Assembly: GCF_000725625.1 (NCBI RefSeq)
Contig: NZ_JOHS01000049.1
Coordinates: forward strand, 27,068 to 91,067
DNA from: Streptomyces sp. NRRL F-6676
Lineage (GTDB): Bacteria; Actinomycetota; Actinomycetes; Streptomycetales; Streptomycetaceae
Reading direction: 5' to 3'
Length of the DNA: 64,000 nucleotides
Positions 1 to 12,863 of the stretch are shown here, one piece after another (positions within the stretch are counted from its first letter, which is position 1; every line of letters starts with the position of its first letter). The notes beneath the pieces were generated by a model, which worked only from the letters and a program-made list of their open reading frames with translations, made no database searches and was not told the origin of the DNA. The position numbers and the translations under genes are program-made.

Positions 1-173
1 GGGTCGGTCATGATCGTCGCCGGGTTGGAGTTGACCAGGATCACCCGCAGGCCCTCGGCCTTGAGGACGCGGCACGCCTGGGTGCCGGAGTAGTCGAACT
101 CGGCGGCCTGACCGATGACGATCGGGCCGGAGCCGATGACCAGGACGGACTGGATATCGGTGCGCTTAGGCAC
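1..173 (-). CDS. carB: Carbamoyl-phosphate synthase large subunit, N-terminal part (cut by window edge)
   Basis: Only the first 57 codons lie in the window. They show the typical CarB beginning: a PKRTD start, then the glycine-rich nucleotide-binding stretch [20 protein letters not shown] and ending near SNPATIMTD. CarB makes carbamoyl phosphate from bicarbonate, two ATP and the ammonia released by CarA, feeding pyrimidine and arginine synthesis. The GTG start at 173 overlaps the end of carA by 8 bases, so the two subunits are probably translationally coupled. It is the last visible gene of the pyr operon. Confidence 0.95.
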   Translation of the reverse strand, partial: MPKRTDIQSVLVIGSGPIVIGQAAEFDYSGTQACRVLKAEGLRVILVNSNPATIMTD

Positions 174-1305
174 GCTGGCCCTCCATCAAAGACGTGAAAC
201 GGTCGAACAGGTAGGCGGCGTCGTGCGGTCCGGCCGCCGCTTCGGGGTGGTACTGGACGCTGAAGGCCGGCTTGTCGAGGAGCTGGAGCCCCTCCACCAC
301 GTTGTCGTTGAGGCAGACGTGGGAGACCTCGGCGCGGCCGAAGGGGGTCTCGGAGACCTTGTCGGTGGGGGCGTCGACGGCGAAGCCGTGGTTGTGCGCG
401 GTGACCTCGACCTTGCCTGTCGTACGGTCCTGCACGGGCTGGTTGATGCCGCGGTGGCCGTACTTCAGCTTGTAGGTGCCGAAGCCGAGGGCGCGGCCGA
501 GGAGCTGGTTGCCGAAGCAGATGCCGAACAGCGGCGTGCCGCGCTCCAGGACGCCCCGCATGAGCGAGACGGGGTGGTCGGCGGTGGCCGGGTCGCCCGG
601 GCCGTTGGAGAAGAACACGCCGTCCGGGGCGACCGCGTAGACCTCGTCGAGCGTGGCGGTGGCGGGCAGGACGTGCACCTCGATGCCGCGCTCGGCCATG
701 CGATGCGGGGTCATGCCCTTGATGCCGAGGTCGATCGCGGCGACGGTGAACCTCTTCTCACCCCGCGCCGGGACGACGTACGCCTCCGGGGTGGTGACCT
801 CCTCGTAGAGGCTGGCGCCCTTCATCTGGGGGGCCTCCCGGACCCGGGCCAGCAGGGTGACGTCGTCCCGCACGGCGTCGCCGCTGAAGATGCCGACGCG
901 CATGGCGCCGCGCTCGCGCAGATGGCGGGTGAGGGCGCGGGTGTCGATGCCGGAGATGCCGACGACGCCCTGGCCGGCGAGCTCCTCGTCGAGGGTGCGC
1001 CGGTTGCGCCAGCTGGAGGGCACGCGCGCGGGGTCGCGCACGACGTAGCCGGCGACCCAGATCTGCCGGGACTCGGGGTCCTCGTCGTTGACGCCGGTGT
1101 TGCCGACGTGCGGGGCGGTCATCACGACGACCTGGCGGCGGTACGAGGGGTCGGTCAGGGTCTCCTGGTAGCCGGTCATGCCGGTGGAGAACACCGCTTC
1201 GCCGAAGGTCTCCCCCACGGCCCCGTAGGCACGGCCGCGGAAGATACGGCCGTCCTCCAGGACGAGTACGGCGGGAACCTTGGCTCCCCTTGTGGAGGTG
1301 GTCAT
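166..1305 (-). CDS. carA: Carbamoyl-phosphate synthase small (glutaminase) subunit
   Basis: The 379-residue product has the CarA N-terminal domain ([16 protein letters not shown], then [17 protein letters not shown]) and a class I glutamine amidotransferase domain with the nucleophile elbow [14 protein letters not shown] and the His/Glu pair in [13 protein letters not shown]. It hydrolyses glutamine and passes ammonia to CarB. The ATG at 1305 overlaps the TGA of the upstream gene in an ATGA, and the 3' end overlaps carB by 8 bases. A longer frame exists upstream but lacks family similarity, so this start is preferred. Confidence 0.96.
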   Translation of the reverse strand: MTTSTRGAKVPAVLVLEDGRIFRGRAYGAVGETFGEAVFSTGMTGYQETLTDPSYRRQVVVMTAPHVGNTGVNDEDPESRQIWVAGYVVRDPARVPSSWRNRRTLDEELAGQGVVGISGIDTRALTRHLRERGAMRVGIFSGDAVRDDVTLLARVREAPQMKGASLYEEVTTPEAYVVPARGEKRFTVAAIDLGIKGMTPHRMAERGIEVHVLPATATLDEVYAVAPDGVFFSNGPGDPATADHPVSLMRGVLERGTPLFGICFGNQLLGRALGFGTYKLKYGHRGINQPVQDRTTGKVEVTAHNHGFAVDAPTDKVSETPFGRAEVSHVCLNDNVVEGLQLLDKPAFSVQYHPEAAAGPHDAAYLFDRFTSLMEGQRA

Positions 1306-1868
1306 CGTGCGCCTTCCGTTTCCGTCTTGTCGATCATGTGGTTCAGGGCCTCGACCCACTCCAGGTGCTCGGCCGCTCGGTCGGAGCGGAACCCGGAGTC
1401 GATCGCCTTGTCGCCGTGCCGCCAGGTGACGACCAGCAGTCCGCCCTCGGTGAGGACCTTGCCGGCGATGCCCTTGTCGAGCCGGGCCCCGCGCAGCGCG
1501 GCGGCCGGGACGAAGAAGTCGGCCGCCCCGGGGCGTACGACGTCCAGTCCGGCGTCCGTCAGGGTGAGCTCGGCGCGGCTGCGGGTGCCCAGGCCGCGCG
1601 CGACGATGCGGTCGAGCCACTGCCCGGCGGTGGTGGAGCCGTGGTAGCGGCCGCTCATCGTCAGTCTGACCGGGCCCGGGTCCTCCGGCGCGGTGGCCAG
1701 CTCCGGAAGGTCGTTCTGGAGGGTGCCGCGCCATTTCCAGCCCTCGCGCATCAGCCAGTAGACGAGCGCGACGACGAGGGCGATGCCGATCAGCCAGCCG
1801 ATACGGGCGGCCCAGTCGGTCACTTCCGCCGATTTCTGTTCGGCGGCCAGCAGCTTCAGAGGTGTCAC
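1302..1868 (-). CDS. Single-pass membrane protein of the pyr operon (PH-like domain)
   Basis: A 188-residue protein with one membrane segment at about residues 23-40 ([16 protein letters not shown]) followed by a soluble, mostly beta-type domain ([20 protein letters not shown]). From memory, streptomycete pyr operons usually carry a protein of this kind between pyrC and carA, annotated as PH-like; no enzymatic motif is visible. It starts with GTG overlapping the pyrC stop (GTGA) and its own stop overlaps the carA start (ATGA), so it is firmly within the operon. Whether it has any role in pyrimidine metabolism is unknown. Confidence 0.85.
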   Translation of the reverse strand: MTPLKLLAAEQKSAEVTDWAARIGWLIGIALVVALVYWLMREGWKWRGTLQNDLPELATAPEDPGPVRLTMSGRYHGSTTAGQWLDRIVARGLGTRSRAELTLTDAGLDVVRPGAADFFVPAAALRGARLDKGIAGKVLTEGGLLVVTWRHGDKAIDSGFRSDRAAEHLEWVEALNHMIDKTETEGAR

Positions 1869-3160
1869 GTGAGCTTCCCGTCGACGAGCGTGGCCTTGCC
1901 CCGGAGCCAGGTGTGGGTGACACGGCCCGGCAGCACGCGGCCCTCGTACGGGGTGTTGCGGCTGCGCGAGGCGAAGCCCGCGGGGTCCACCTGCCCACGG
2001 TATGCCGTGTCGACCAGGGTGAGGTTGGCGGGCTCACCTGCCGAGACGGGGCGGCCGTGGCCGTGCGCCTGTCCGATCTCGGCGGGCGTGACGGACATGC
2101 GCGCGGCGACTCCGGCCCAGTCCAGCAGTCCGGTCTCCACCATCGTCTCCTGGACCACTGACAACGCGGTCTCCAGGCCGACCATGCCCATGGCGGCGGC
2201 GGCCCACTCGCAGTCCTTGTCCTCGTGCGGGTGCGGGGCGTGGTCGGTGGCGACGATGTCGATCGTGCCGTCGGCCAGCGCCTCGCGCAGCGCCCGCACG
2301 TCGGCCTCGGTGCGCAGCGGCGGGTTGACCTTGTAGACCGGGTTGTAGCTGCGCACCAGTTCGTCGGTGAGGAGCAGGTGGTGCGGGGTCACCTCGGCGG
2401 TGACCCGGATGCCGCGGGACTTCGCCCAGCGGACGATCTCGACGCTGCCCGCGGTGGACAGGTGGCAGATGTGGACGCGGGAGCCGACGTGGTCGGCGAG
2501 CAGCACGTCCCGGGCGATGACCGACTCCTCGGCGACGGCCGGCCAGCCGCCGAGGCCGAGCTCGGCGGAGACGACGCCCTCGTTCATCTGGGCGCCCTCG
2601 GTGAGCCGCGGTTCCTGGGCGTGCTGGGCGACGACGCCGCCGAAGGCCTTCACGTACTCCAGGGCGCGGCGCATGATCACGGCGTCGTGGACGCACTTGC
2701 CGTCGTCGGAGAAGACGGTGACGCCGGCCGCCGAGTCGTGCATGGCGCCGAGCTCGGCGAGCTTCTTGCCGTCCAGGCCGACGGTGACGGCGCCGATGGG
2801 CTGTACGTCGCAGTAGCCGTGTTCCCGGCCGAGTCGGTACACCTGTTCGACCACGCCGGCGGTGTCGGCGACGGGGAAGGTGTTGGCCATGGCGAAGACG
2901 GCCGTGTAGCCGCCGGAGGCGGCCGCGCGGGTGCCGGTCAGCACCGTCTCGGAGTCCTCGCGGCCGGGCTCGCGCAGATGGGTGTGCAGGTCGACCAGGC
3001 CCGGCAGCAGCACCTTGCCGTCGGCCTCGACGATCTCCGCGCCCCCGGTGGCGTCGGCGGGGAGGTCCGTGCCGATCTGCGTGATCGTTTCGCCGTCGAT
3101 CAGGACGTCCTGGGGCGCGCCGCCGAGCACCTTCGCACCGCGGATCAGGGTCTTGCTCAT
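1865..3160 (-). CDS. pyrC: Dihydroorotase
   Basis: The 431-residue product has the amidohydrolase metal site H59-T-H61 in [15 protein letters not shown], the strand-loop [13 protein letters not shown], and the catalytic [11 protein letters not shown] near the C terminus, as in class I dihydroorotases. It cyclises carbamoyl aspartate to dihydroorotate. The ATG at 3160 was chosen because [14 protein letters not shown] matches the usual family N terminus; the open frame runs further upstream only as antisense to pyrB. It lies 5 bases after pyrB and overlaps the next gene by 4. Confidence 0.96.
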   Translation of the reverse strand: MSKTLIRGAKVLGGAPQDVLIDGETITQIGTDLPADATGGAEIVEADGKVLLPGLVDLHTHLREPGREDSETVLTGTRAAASGGYTAVFAMANTFPVADTAGVVEQVYRLGREHGYCDVQPIGAVTVGLDGKKLAELGAMHDSAAGVTVFSDDGKCVHDAVIMRRALEYVKAFGGVVAQHAQEPRLTEGAQMNEGVVSAELGLGGWPAVAEESVIARDVLLADHVGSRVHICHLSTAGSVEIVRWAKSRGIRVTAEVTPHHLLLTDELVRSYNPVYKVNPPLRTEADVRALREALADGTIDIVATDHAPHPHEDKDCEWAAAAMGMVGLETALSVVQETMVETGLLDWAGVAARMSVTPAEIGQAHGHGRPVSAGEPANLTLVDTAYRGQVDPAGFASRSRNTPYEGRVLPGRVTHTWLRGKATLVDGKLT

Positions 3161-3165
3161 GCCGG

Positions 3166-4146
3166 TCACTTCTCCTCGGTGGTGCGGGCGTGCGGGACGG
3201 CGGGTTCGTTGCCGCCCAGCAGCAGGTACAGGACGGCCATGCGGATCGAGACGCCGTTGGCGACCTGCTCGACGGCGGTGCAGCGCGGCGAGTCGGCGAC
3301 CTCGGCGGTGATCTCCATGCCGCGGACCATCGGGCCGGGGTGCATCACGATGGCCTGTTCGGGCATCCGCGCCATGCGGTCGGCGTCGAGGCCGTAGCGG
3401 CGGGAGTACTCGCGCTCGGTCGGGAAGAACGCGGCGTTCATGCGTTCGCGCTGCACGCGGAGCAGCATCACCGCGTCGGACTTGGGGAGCGTCGAGTCGA
3501 GGTCGTAGGAGACCTCGCAGGGCCAGCTCTCGATGCCGACGGGGAGCAGGGTGGGCGGGGCGACCAGGGTGACCTCGGCGCCGAGCGTGTGCAGCAGGTC
3601 GACGTTGGAGCGGGCGACCCGGCTGTGCAGGATGTCGCCGACGAGCGTGATGCGCTTGCCCGCCAGGTCCCGGCCGAGCCCCGCGTCCCGGCCGACCAGG
3701 CGGCGGCGCATGGTGAAGGCGTCCAGGAGGGCCTGGGTGGGGTGCTGGTGAGTGCCGTCGCCCGCGTTGATCACGGCGGCGTCGATCCAGCCGGAGTTCG
3801 CCAGCCGGTAGGGGGCGCCGGAGGCGCCGTGCCGGATGACGACGGCGTCGACGCCCATCGCCTCCAGGGTCTGCGCGGTGTCCTTCAGGGACTCCCCCTT
3901 GGACACGCTGGAGCCCTTGGCGGTGAAGTTGATGACGTCCGCGGACAGGCGTTTCTCGGCGGCCTCGAAGGAGATCCGGGTGCGGGTCGAGTCCTCGAAG
4001 AAGAGGTTGACGACGGTACGGCCGCGCAGGGTGGGCAGTTTCTTGATCGGCCGGTCGGCGACCCGGGCCATCTCCTCGGCGGTGTCGAGGATCAGGACGG
4101 CGTCGTCGCGGGTGAGGTCGGCGGCCGAGATGAGATGACGCTGCAT
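3166..4146 (-). CDS. pyrB: Aspartate carbamoyltransferase catalytic chain
   Basis: The 326-residue product has the carbamoyl-phosphate loop [13 protein letters not shown] (S53-T-R-T56), the [12 protein letters not shown] substrate motif, and the expected length for the catalytic chain. It joins carbamoyl phosphate to aspartate in the first committed step of pyrimidine synthesis. No regulatory chain (pyrI) is present. It is the second gene of the operon, separated from pyrR by 231 bases without an obvious gene and followed by pyrC after 5 bases. Confidence 0.97.
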   Translation of the reverse strand: MQRHLISAADLTRDDAVLILDTAEEMARVADRPIKKLPTLRGRTVVNLFFEDSTRTRISFEAAEKRLSADVINFTAKGSSVSKGESLKDTAQTLEAMGVDAVVIRHGASGAPYRLANSGWIDAAVINAGDGTHQHPTQALLDAFTMRRRLVGRDAGLGRDLAGKRITLVGDILHSRVARSNVDLLHTLGAEVTLVAPPTLLPVGIESWPCEVSYDLDSTLPKSDAVMLLRVQRERMNAAFFPTEREYSRRYGLDADRMARMPEQAIVMHPGPMVRGMEITAEVADSPRCTAVEQVANGVSIRMAVLYLLLGGNEPAVPHARTTEEK

Positions 4147-4377
4147 CTTTTTCAGGCTCCGTAGGGCGGTTCGGGGCAGGGGGCCGGGGTCCGGGGCTCG
4201 GCGTCCGGGAGGCGGGGTGCCTCGCGGTCACGGGGTCCGGCGGCGGTTCTTCCGGTCCGGTTCCGGGAGCGGTTTCCGGGTCCGGTTCCTCCGGTGGCGG
4301 GCGGCACGCGCGCGGGCGCACGCGTGCCCGGCGGAGCTCGCTCGCGGCAGGCGTACGACGGTGCCGTACGCCGACAG

Positions 4378-5050
<673 letters not shown>

Positions 5051-5230
5051 GGACGTCGGATTTGCGCCATCCACGCTACCAGGTCGCTCGGCGGGCCTCG
5101 CCCGGCCCCCCGCCTGCCGCCCGCCCCCGCCCGACCCGCCGTCCGGTCACCCCCTCGGCCGCCGGATCTCACCCGAACGGCGTCACCGCCCGTCGTCCGT
5201 ACGCGGAAGGGTCGGGCCGACCGATTCCGC

Positions 5231-5260
5231 TTGACGGGGCAGAGTCACGCTGCGTAACCT
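5231..5260 (+). promoter_or_regulatory. bldD promoter (TTGACG - 18 nt - TAACCT)
   Basis: A TTGACG at 5231-5236 and TAACCT at 5255-5260, 18 bases apart, form a good vegetative-type promoter about 60 bases ahead of the bldD ATG. The candidate BldD operator covers the spacer and the -10 hexamer. Confidence 0.6.
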
Positions 5261-5273
5261 CACAGTGAGTCAC
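5245..5273 (+). promoter_or_regulatory. Two tandem BldD-box-like operators in the bldD promoter
   Basis: The published BldD consensus is tnACnC(A/T)GngTnAn. Positions 5245-5258 (TCACGCTGCGTAAC) match every specified base, and 5260-5273 (TCACAGTGAGTCAC) differ at one. The boxes are offset by 15 bases and cover the -10 region, consistent with the known autorepression of bldD. Confidence 0.75.
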
Positions 5274-5319
5274 CAGCCGCGCGGCCGCGCCGCACGTCGA
5301 CACAGTGTCCGGGAGCCAT

Positions 5320-5819
5320 ATGTCCAGCGAATACGCCAAACAGCTCGGGGCCAAGCTCCGGGCCATCCGCACCCAGCAGGGGCTGTCCCTCCACGGTGTC
5401 GAGGAGAAGTCCCAGGGCCGCTGGAAGGCCGTCGTCGTCGGTTCGTACGAACGCGGCGACCGCGCCGTCACCGTGCAGCGCCTCGCCGAGCTGGCGGACT
5501 TCTACGGGGTCCCGGTGCAGGAGCTGCTGCCGGGCACCACGCCGGGCGGGGCCGCCGAGCCGCCGCCGAAGCTCGTCCTGGACCTGGAGCGGCTGGCCAC
5601 GGTCCCGGCGGAGAAGGCCGGCCCCTTGCAGCGCTACGCGGCGACGATCCAGTCCCAGCGCGGCGACTACAACGGCAAGGTGCTCTCCATCCGCCAGGAC
5701 GACCTGCGGACACTCGCCGTCATCTACGCCAGTCGCCCTCGGTCCTCACCGAGCAGCTGATCAACTGGGGCGTCCTGGACGCGGACGCGCGCCGCGCGGT
5801 CGCCCACGAGGACGCCTGA
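5320..5819 (+). CDS. bldD: Developmental master regulator BldD, with an apparent one-base frameshift near the 3' end
   Basis: BldD is the c-di-GMP-dependent repressor that holds back sporulation genes in Streptomyces. Residues 1-80 are the helix-turn-helix DNA-binding domain (LGAKLRAIRTQQGLSL, QRLAELADFYGVPVQELL). The C-terminal domain keeps the c-di-GMP signature R114-G-D116 and R125-Q-D-D128. After Tyr136 (5725-5727) the frame reads ASRPRSSPSS and stops at 5758, giving 146 residues. In the +1 frame the sequence continues as the expected QSPSVLTEQLINWGVLDADARRAV and stops at 5819, restoring about 166 residues. One missing base in the GAC codon at 5728-5730 explains this. It may be a sequencing error or a real truncation of the last helix. 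The ATG at 5320 follows a GGGAG site. Confidence 0.93.
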
Positions 5820-5842
5820 CCGGCGGCCCCACGCAGAAACGT

Positions 5843-5892
5843 GCCGCCGGGGTGGCGGGAAACCTTCTCGGTTCTCCCGCCACCCCGGCGGC
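5843..5892. terminator. Bidirectional terminator between bldD and nusB
   Basis: An 18-bp perfect inverted repeat (5843-5860 with 5875-5892) encloses a 14-base loop, with a TTTGTGT tract on the plus side. It sits between the converging bldD and nusB genes, so it can end both transcripts. Confidence 0.8.
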
Positions 5893-5914
5893 TTTGTGTG
5901 GTGCTGCGGCGGGG

Positions 5915-6343
5915 CTACGCGCGCCGAAGCGACGGCTTGAGCTCCTTCAGGCGGCCCAGGAGGCCGTTGACGAAGGCCGGTGACTCGTCCGTGGAGAACT
6001 CCTTGGCGAGCTGCACCATCTCGTCGAGGACCACCGCGTCCGGGGTCTCGTCGACCCAGATCAGCTCGTACGCGCCGAGCCGCAGGATGTTGCGGTCGAC
6101 CACCGGCATCCGGTCCAGCGTCCAGCCGACCGCGTACTGCGCGAGCAGTTCGTCGATCCGCGGCGCGTATTCCGCGTAGCCCTCGACGAGCTGCATCGTG
6201 TACTCGCTGACCGGCGGCTGCCGGGTGTCGCTCCGGGAGAGCGTGACCCAGTCCGCGAGCACGGTCAGGACATCGGCGCCACGCTGGTCGCCCTCGAAGA
6301 GGATCTGGAAGGCGCGCTTGCGGGCCGTGTTACGGGCAGCCAC
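5915..6343 (-). CDS. nusB: Transcription antitermination factor NusB
   Basis: The 142-residue product begins MAARNTARKRAFQILFEGDQ, the usual NusB helix 1, and has the C-terminal signature AKEFSTDESPAFVNGLLGRL. NusB pairs with NusE (S10) on boxA RNA and supports rRNA transcription. It follows efp after 2 bases and is the last gene of its unit, ending toward the bldD terminator. Length and motifs are normal. Confidence 0.96.
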   Translation of the reverse strand: MAARNTARKRAFQILFEGDQRGADVLTVLADWVTLSRSDTRQPPVSEYTMQLVEGYAEYAPRIDELLAQYAVGWTLDRMPVVDRNILRLGAYELIWVDETPDAVVLDEMVQLAKEFSTDESPAFVNGLLGRLKELKPSLRRA

Positions 6344-6345
6344 GG

Positions 6346-6912
6346 TTAGCTGTTCACCCGGCCGAGGTAGTCACTCGAACGGGTGTCGACCTTGATCTTC
6401 TCACCGGTGGTGATGAAGAGCGGGACCTGGATCTGGTGGCCGGTCTCCAGCGTGGCGGGCTTGGTGCCACCGGTGGAGCGGTCGCCCTGGACGCCCGGCT
6501 CGGTCTCCTGGACCGTCAGCTCGACGGCGGCCGGCAGCTCGACGAAGAGCACCTCGCCCTCGTGCTGCGCGACGGTGGCCTCGAAGCCCTCGATCAGGAA
6601 GTTGGCGGCGTCGCCGACGGCCTTGCGGTCGACCATGAGCTGGTCGTAGGTCTCCATGTCCATGAAGACGAAGTAGTCGCCGTCCATGTAGGAGAACTGC
6701 ATGTCGCGCTTGTCGACAGTGGCCGTCTCGACCTTGACGCCGGCGTTGAACGTCTTGTCGACGACCTTGCCGGAGAGCACGTTCTTGAGCTTGGTGCGCA
6801 CGAATGCCGGGCCCTTGCCGGGCTTGACGTGCTGGAACTCGACGACGGACCAGAGCTGGCCGCCTTCGAGCTTGAGCACCAGGCCGTTCTTGAGGTCGTT
6901 CGTGGAAGCCAC
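6346..6912 (-). CDS. efp: Translation elongation factor P
   Basis: The 188-residue product has the three-domain EF-P fold: an N-terminal KOW-like domain with the tip loop KPGKGPAF (Lys33), the central OB domain, and the C-terminal EF-P signature near [19 protein letters not shown] relieves ribosomes stalled at polyproline. The GTG at 6912 gives the family start [10 protein letters not shown]; the longer upstream frame has no similarity. It lies 49 bases after the M24 peptidase-like gene and 2 bases before nusB. Confidence 0.97.
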   Translation of the reverse strand: MASTNDLKNGLVLKLEGGQLWSVVEFQHVKPGKGPAFVRTKLKNVLSGKVVDKTFNAGVKVETATVDKRDMQFSYMDGDYFVFMDMETYDQLMVDRKAVGDAANFLIEGFEATVAQHEGEVLFVELPAAVELTVQETEPGVQGDRSTGGTKPATLETGHQIQVPLFITTGEKIKVDTRSSDYLGRVNS

Positions 6913-6961
6913 GGTTGCGGAATCTCCTGGACTGACGTACGACCCCGGGGCACGCACCTGC

Positions 6962-8089
6962 CTAGAGGGCGAGCAGCTCCTTGGTCGTGATGGTGAGTAG
7001 CTCGGGTCCGCCGTCCGCCTCGGGGCGCACGACGAGCGTGTCATCGATCCGGACACCTCCCCGTCCCGGGAGGTGAACCCCCGGTTCGACGGTGACCGGC
7101 ACGCAAGCGTCCAGTTTACCCATGGCCGCGGGGGCCAATTGAGGGTCCTCTTCGATTTCCAGTCCTACGCCGTGTCCCGTCATCGGCGGGAGCGCGTCGC
7201 CGTGCCCTCCGGAGTCGATGACCTGGCGTGCCACGCGGTCCACGTCCCGGCACGCCACGCCGGGTGCCAGGGCCTCGCGTCCGGCCCGCTGGGCGGCGAA
7301 GACCAGGTCGTACAGCTCGATCTGCCAGTCGGCGGGCGAGGTCCCGATGACGAACGTACGTCCGATCTCGGAGCGGTAGCCGTGGTAGGCGGCGCCGAGG
7401 CAGACGGTGAGGAAGTCGCCCTCCTCGACGCGGCGGTCGGTGGGGCGGTGACCGCGGCGGCCCGAGTGGGGGCCGGTGGCGACGGAGGTGGTGAAGGCGG
7501 GGCCGTCGGCGCCGTGATCGACCAGGCGGCGTTCCAGTTCCAGGGCGAGGTGCCGCTCGGTGCGGCCGACCAGGATCGACTCCAGGAGTTCGCCGAGCGC
7601 CTGGTCGGCGATCTCCGCGCCGACGCGCAGCAGGGAGATCTCCTCCTCGTCCTTGACGAGCCGCAGCTGCTCGACGACGCCGCCGACGTCGTCCAGGCGC
7701 AGCCGGGGCGCGACGGAGCGCAGGGCGCGGTGGCGGGCGACGGTGAGGTGGTGCTCCTCCACCGCGAGGGATTCGGCGCCCTGGCCGGCGGCCAGGTCCG
7801 CGGCGGCGACCGCCGCGTCGCCGCCGGGCGCGCCCGGGGCTCCGGTGCCGCCGGGCAGGATCTGGGTCCGCAGCGACTCGTCGAGGCGGTCGACCCCGGG
7901 CTGCGGATCGGGCGGGCCGGGACTGAGCAGCATATCCTCGTCGCGGCCGAGCAACAGGACCGCGCCCCTGGGCGCGGCGCCGGCGAGGTAGCGGACGTTG
8001 ACGGGGCGGGAGATCAGCGCCGTCGCGCTGCCGCTCGCGCTACAGCGGTCCCTCAGGCGGTTGCGGCGGATCGCGTACACCTCGGACAT
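6962..8089 (-). CDS. M24 (Xaa-Pro aminopeptidase) family protein with altered metal ligands
   Basis: The 375-residue product has an N-terminal creatinase-like domain and a C-terminal pita-bread domain (about residues 145-375) with TGHGVGLEI and [19 protein letters not shown]. Aligned by eye to E. coli PepP, the five metal ligands D-D-H-E-E read C-E-H-E-D here: the first Asp is Cys in [10 protein letters not shown], the second Asp is Glu in RSEIGRT, and the last Glu is Asp in GVRIDD. It may therefore be a peptidase with changed metal use or a non-peptidase relative. It stands just upstream of efp, a frequent neighbour pair. Confidence 0.85.
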   Translation of the reverse strand: MSEVYAIRRNRLRDRCSASGSATALISRPVNVRYLAGAAPRGAVLLLGRDEDMLLSPGPPDPQPGVDRLDESLRTQILPGGTGAPGAPGGDAAVAAADLAAGQGAESLAVEEHHLTVARHRALRSVAPRLRLDDVGGVVEQLRLVKDEEEISLLRVGAEIADQALGELLESILVGRTERHLALELERRLVDHGADGPAFTTSVATGPHSGRRGHRPTDRRVEEGDFLTVCLGAAYHGYRSEIGRTFVIGTSPADWQIELYDLVFAAQRAGREALAPGVACRDVDRVARQVIDSGGHGDALPPMTGHGVGLEIEEDPQLAPAAMGKLDACVPVTVEPGVHLPGRGGVRIDDTLVVRPEADGGPELLTITTKELLAL

Positions 8090-8165
8090 GTCCCGAGCCT
8101 ATGGGGTGTGGGCGATTTGTGCCGGTTGGGGGCCGCCGAGCGGGCGGGGCCCACGCGCGCGGGCG

Positions 8166-9181
8166 CTACCAGGTGGGCGGGCTCGCTATCGCGCGGGCCA
8201 GGACGTCGTCCAGGAGCCGGGCGGTGGAGGGGATGTCCAGGTGAGAGTTGTCGATGATCGGCAGGCCCGAGCCGTACCAGCCCGCCATGCGGCCGTGGAT
8301 GCGGGCGACCTCCTCGTCGGTGAGACGGCGGTTGCCCGAGCGCTCGGCGTTGCGCTCCAGGACGATCTCCAGGCCGGGCAGCAGTACGACCGGCAGCAGG
8401 CCCGGGCCCACGTGCCGCTTCCAGCCGCCGAGGCCGACGACCGGGCGGTCGGGGAAGACGGCGTCGTCCAGGATGCAGGAGATGCCGTTGGCCAGGAAGT
8501 TGCGCGCGGCGAAGCCGCAGGTGCGGCGGGCGAGGCGGTACTGGGCCTCGGAGTTGTCGTTCCAGCCGGACTGGGGGTCGGCGAAGCCGGAGCGCACCCA
8601 TTCGCGCACGTCGTCGAGGCTGATGTGCGCGGTGGGGACGCGGCGGCGGTCCGCCCAGTATTTGGCGACGCTGGTCTTGCCGGCGCCGGCGGGGCCGATC
8701 AGCAGCACGGCGAGCGTGGTGGCCGTGGCGTCGGGCGCGCCCGCGGCGGGCGGGACGTGCGGGATGCCGACGGGGCCGCCGGGCGGGAGCGTCATGTGCC
8801 CGGTGGTGTCCGGGCGGGGCGGCCGGCCGGCGGGCGGTGCGGGCGGCGGCTGCGGCCCCGAGCGCGCGGGCGGGCCCGCGGGGGCGGGCGGACCGGTGGG
8901 TACGGGGGGTGCCGGTGGCGCGGGGGGTGCGGGTGCGGTGGCGCGGGGGGTGCGGGTGGGCCCGCCGGGGCGGGGGTGTGGTGCGGGGGCGCCGGGTGCG
9001 TGGGCAGGTGCGTGGACGGGCCGCCGGGGGGCGGCACCGGTCCGCCGGCGAAGCCGGGCGGTGTCGCCGGGGCGGGGCCCGGGCGGCCCTGGGGGTGGTG
9101 CCCTGCCGACGACCACACGGTCGCCGGCGGCTGCCCCGGCTGAGGGGGCGGCGGCAGCGGAGCTCCCACTGCGTGCTGCAT
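8166..9181 (-). CDS. P-loop kinase-like ATP-binding protein with proline-rich N terminus; probable frameshift
   Basis: The C-terminal 180 residues form a small P-loop kinase-type domain: Walker A GPAGAGKTS, then SLDDVREWVRSGF, ILDDAVFPDRP and LERNAERSGNRRL. The substrate is unknown. The N terminus is a Pro/Ala/Gly-rich tail. The convincing start (LYETEWHR then MQHAVGAPLPPPPQPG, ATG at 9181) lies in a different frame from the P-loop domain. The frames can be joined by one missing base within the runs of six G at about 8904-8950 (plus strand). So the gene is either frameshifted in this assembly or starts later in the kinase frame. Upstream lies the repeat-filled intergenic region after aroB. 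Confidence 0.7.
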
Positions 9182-9297
9182 CCGGTGCCACTCCGTCTCG
9201 TACAGGCTGTCGGCGCTGGCCGCGGGGGTCCGACGGCCCGCTGCCCACCGAACGGTACCGTCCTTGGCCGTTCTTGTGTGAACGGCCGGGGGATGAG

Positions 9298-9435
9298 GGG
9301 CTCCGCCCCGGGGTGCGTGTGTGGGGCTCTGCCCCCGGGGTGTGTGAGGGGCTCTGCCCCCAGGGTGCGTGTGCGGCTCCGCCCCCGGGTGCGTAAGGGG
9401 CTCCGCCCCCGGGCCGGTTCCGGGGCTGCCGCCCC
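9298..9435. repeat. Tandem array of about 26-bp units with core GGGGCTCCGCCCC
   Basis: Five imperfect units begin with GGGGCTCYGCCCC and are followed by a GT-rich linker (GGGGTGCGTGTG). Each core is itself an inverted repeat. The array opens a roughly 600-bp repeat region between aroB and the P-loop gene. No gene with natural composition is visible in it. Confidence 0.8.
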
Positions 9436-9463
9436 CGCCCCCGAGGGGGCTCCGCCCCCTGGA

Positions 9464-9724
9464 CCCCCGGGGATGACCCGGGGATGCCCCCTGGCAGACC
9501 CCCGGAGATGACCCGGGGGGTGCCCCCTGGCGGACCCCCGGGAGATAACCGGGCGGACGCCCCCTTGGCGGACCCCCGGCGGACCCCCGGTGGACCCCCG
9601 GAGATGACCCGGGGATGCCCCCCGGCGGACCCCGGGAGATAACCAGGCGGGCGCCCCCTTGGCGGAGACCCGCTGGACCCCCTGGAGAGGACCGGGGGCG
9701 GCCCCCCGGGAGACGACCGGGGAG
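9464..9724. repeat. Imperfect GC-rich repeats (GATGACCCGGGGATGCCCCC-type units)
   Basis: Units built from CCCCCGGRGATGACC and GCCCCCTGGCGGACC recur irregularly about every 30-40 bases across this stretch. Variation between units suggests old duplication with drift. Frames through it translate to Gly/Pro-rich strings that look like by-products of the repeats. Confidence 0.75.
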
Positions 9725-9857
9725 GCGCCCCCTGGTGGGCCCCCGGGGGGGCGCCCCCTGGTAGGCCCCCGGGGGGGCGCCCCCTGGTAGGCCCCCGGGA
9801 GGGGTGCCCCCTGGTAGGCCCCCGGGAGGGGTGCCCCCCTGGTGGGCCCCGGGAGAT
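9725..9857. repeat. Five tandem 26-27-bp units (GYGCCCCCTGGTRGGCCCCC)
   Basis: Units begin at 9725, 9751, 9777, 9804 and 9831, giving periods of 26, 26, 27 and 27 bases. Differences are mostly in the length of the G run and one G/A change. It ends about 40 bases from the aroB stop codon. Confidence 0.85.
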
Positions 9858-9897
9858 GACCCGAGGAGGCGCCCCCTGAGCCCCCGCGTGCCCCGCG

Positions 9898-12685
<2,788 letters not shown>

Positions 12686-12863
12686 CGAAGCTCCTCAGTG
12701 CTCGCGCCCCGACACTGCCCCCCGTACGCGCGTCCTCGCGTACGGCGACGGCGTGACCGGGTGCGCGATGCCGGCCCGCCGTCCCGAATCCTCCCACGTC
12801 CCCCGGAGGGAACCGGCGGTCGGTCCACACAGCGGGACGGCGAAGGCGTGGTTCCGGCGGTGC

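Noticed and set aside
9298..9857. CRISPR array in the repeat region
   Set aside because: Units are directly adjacent without unique spacers and vary in length; no cas genes nearby.
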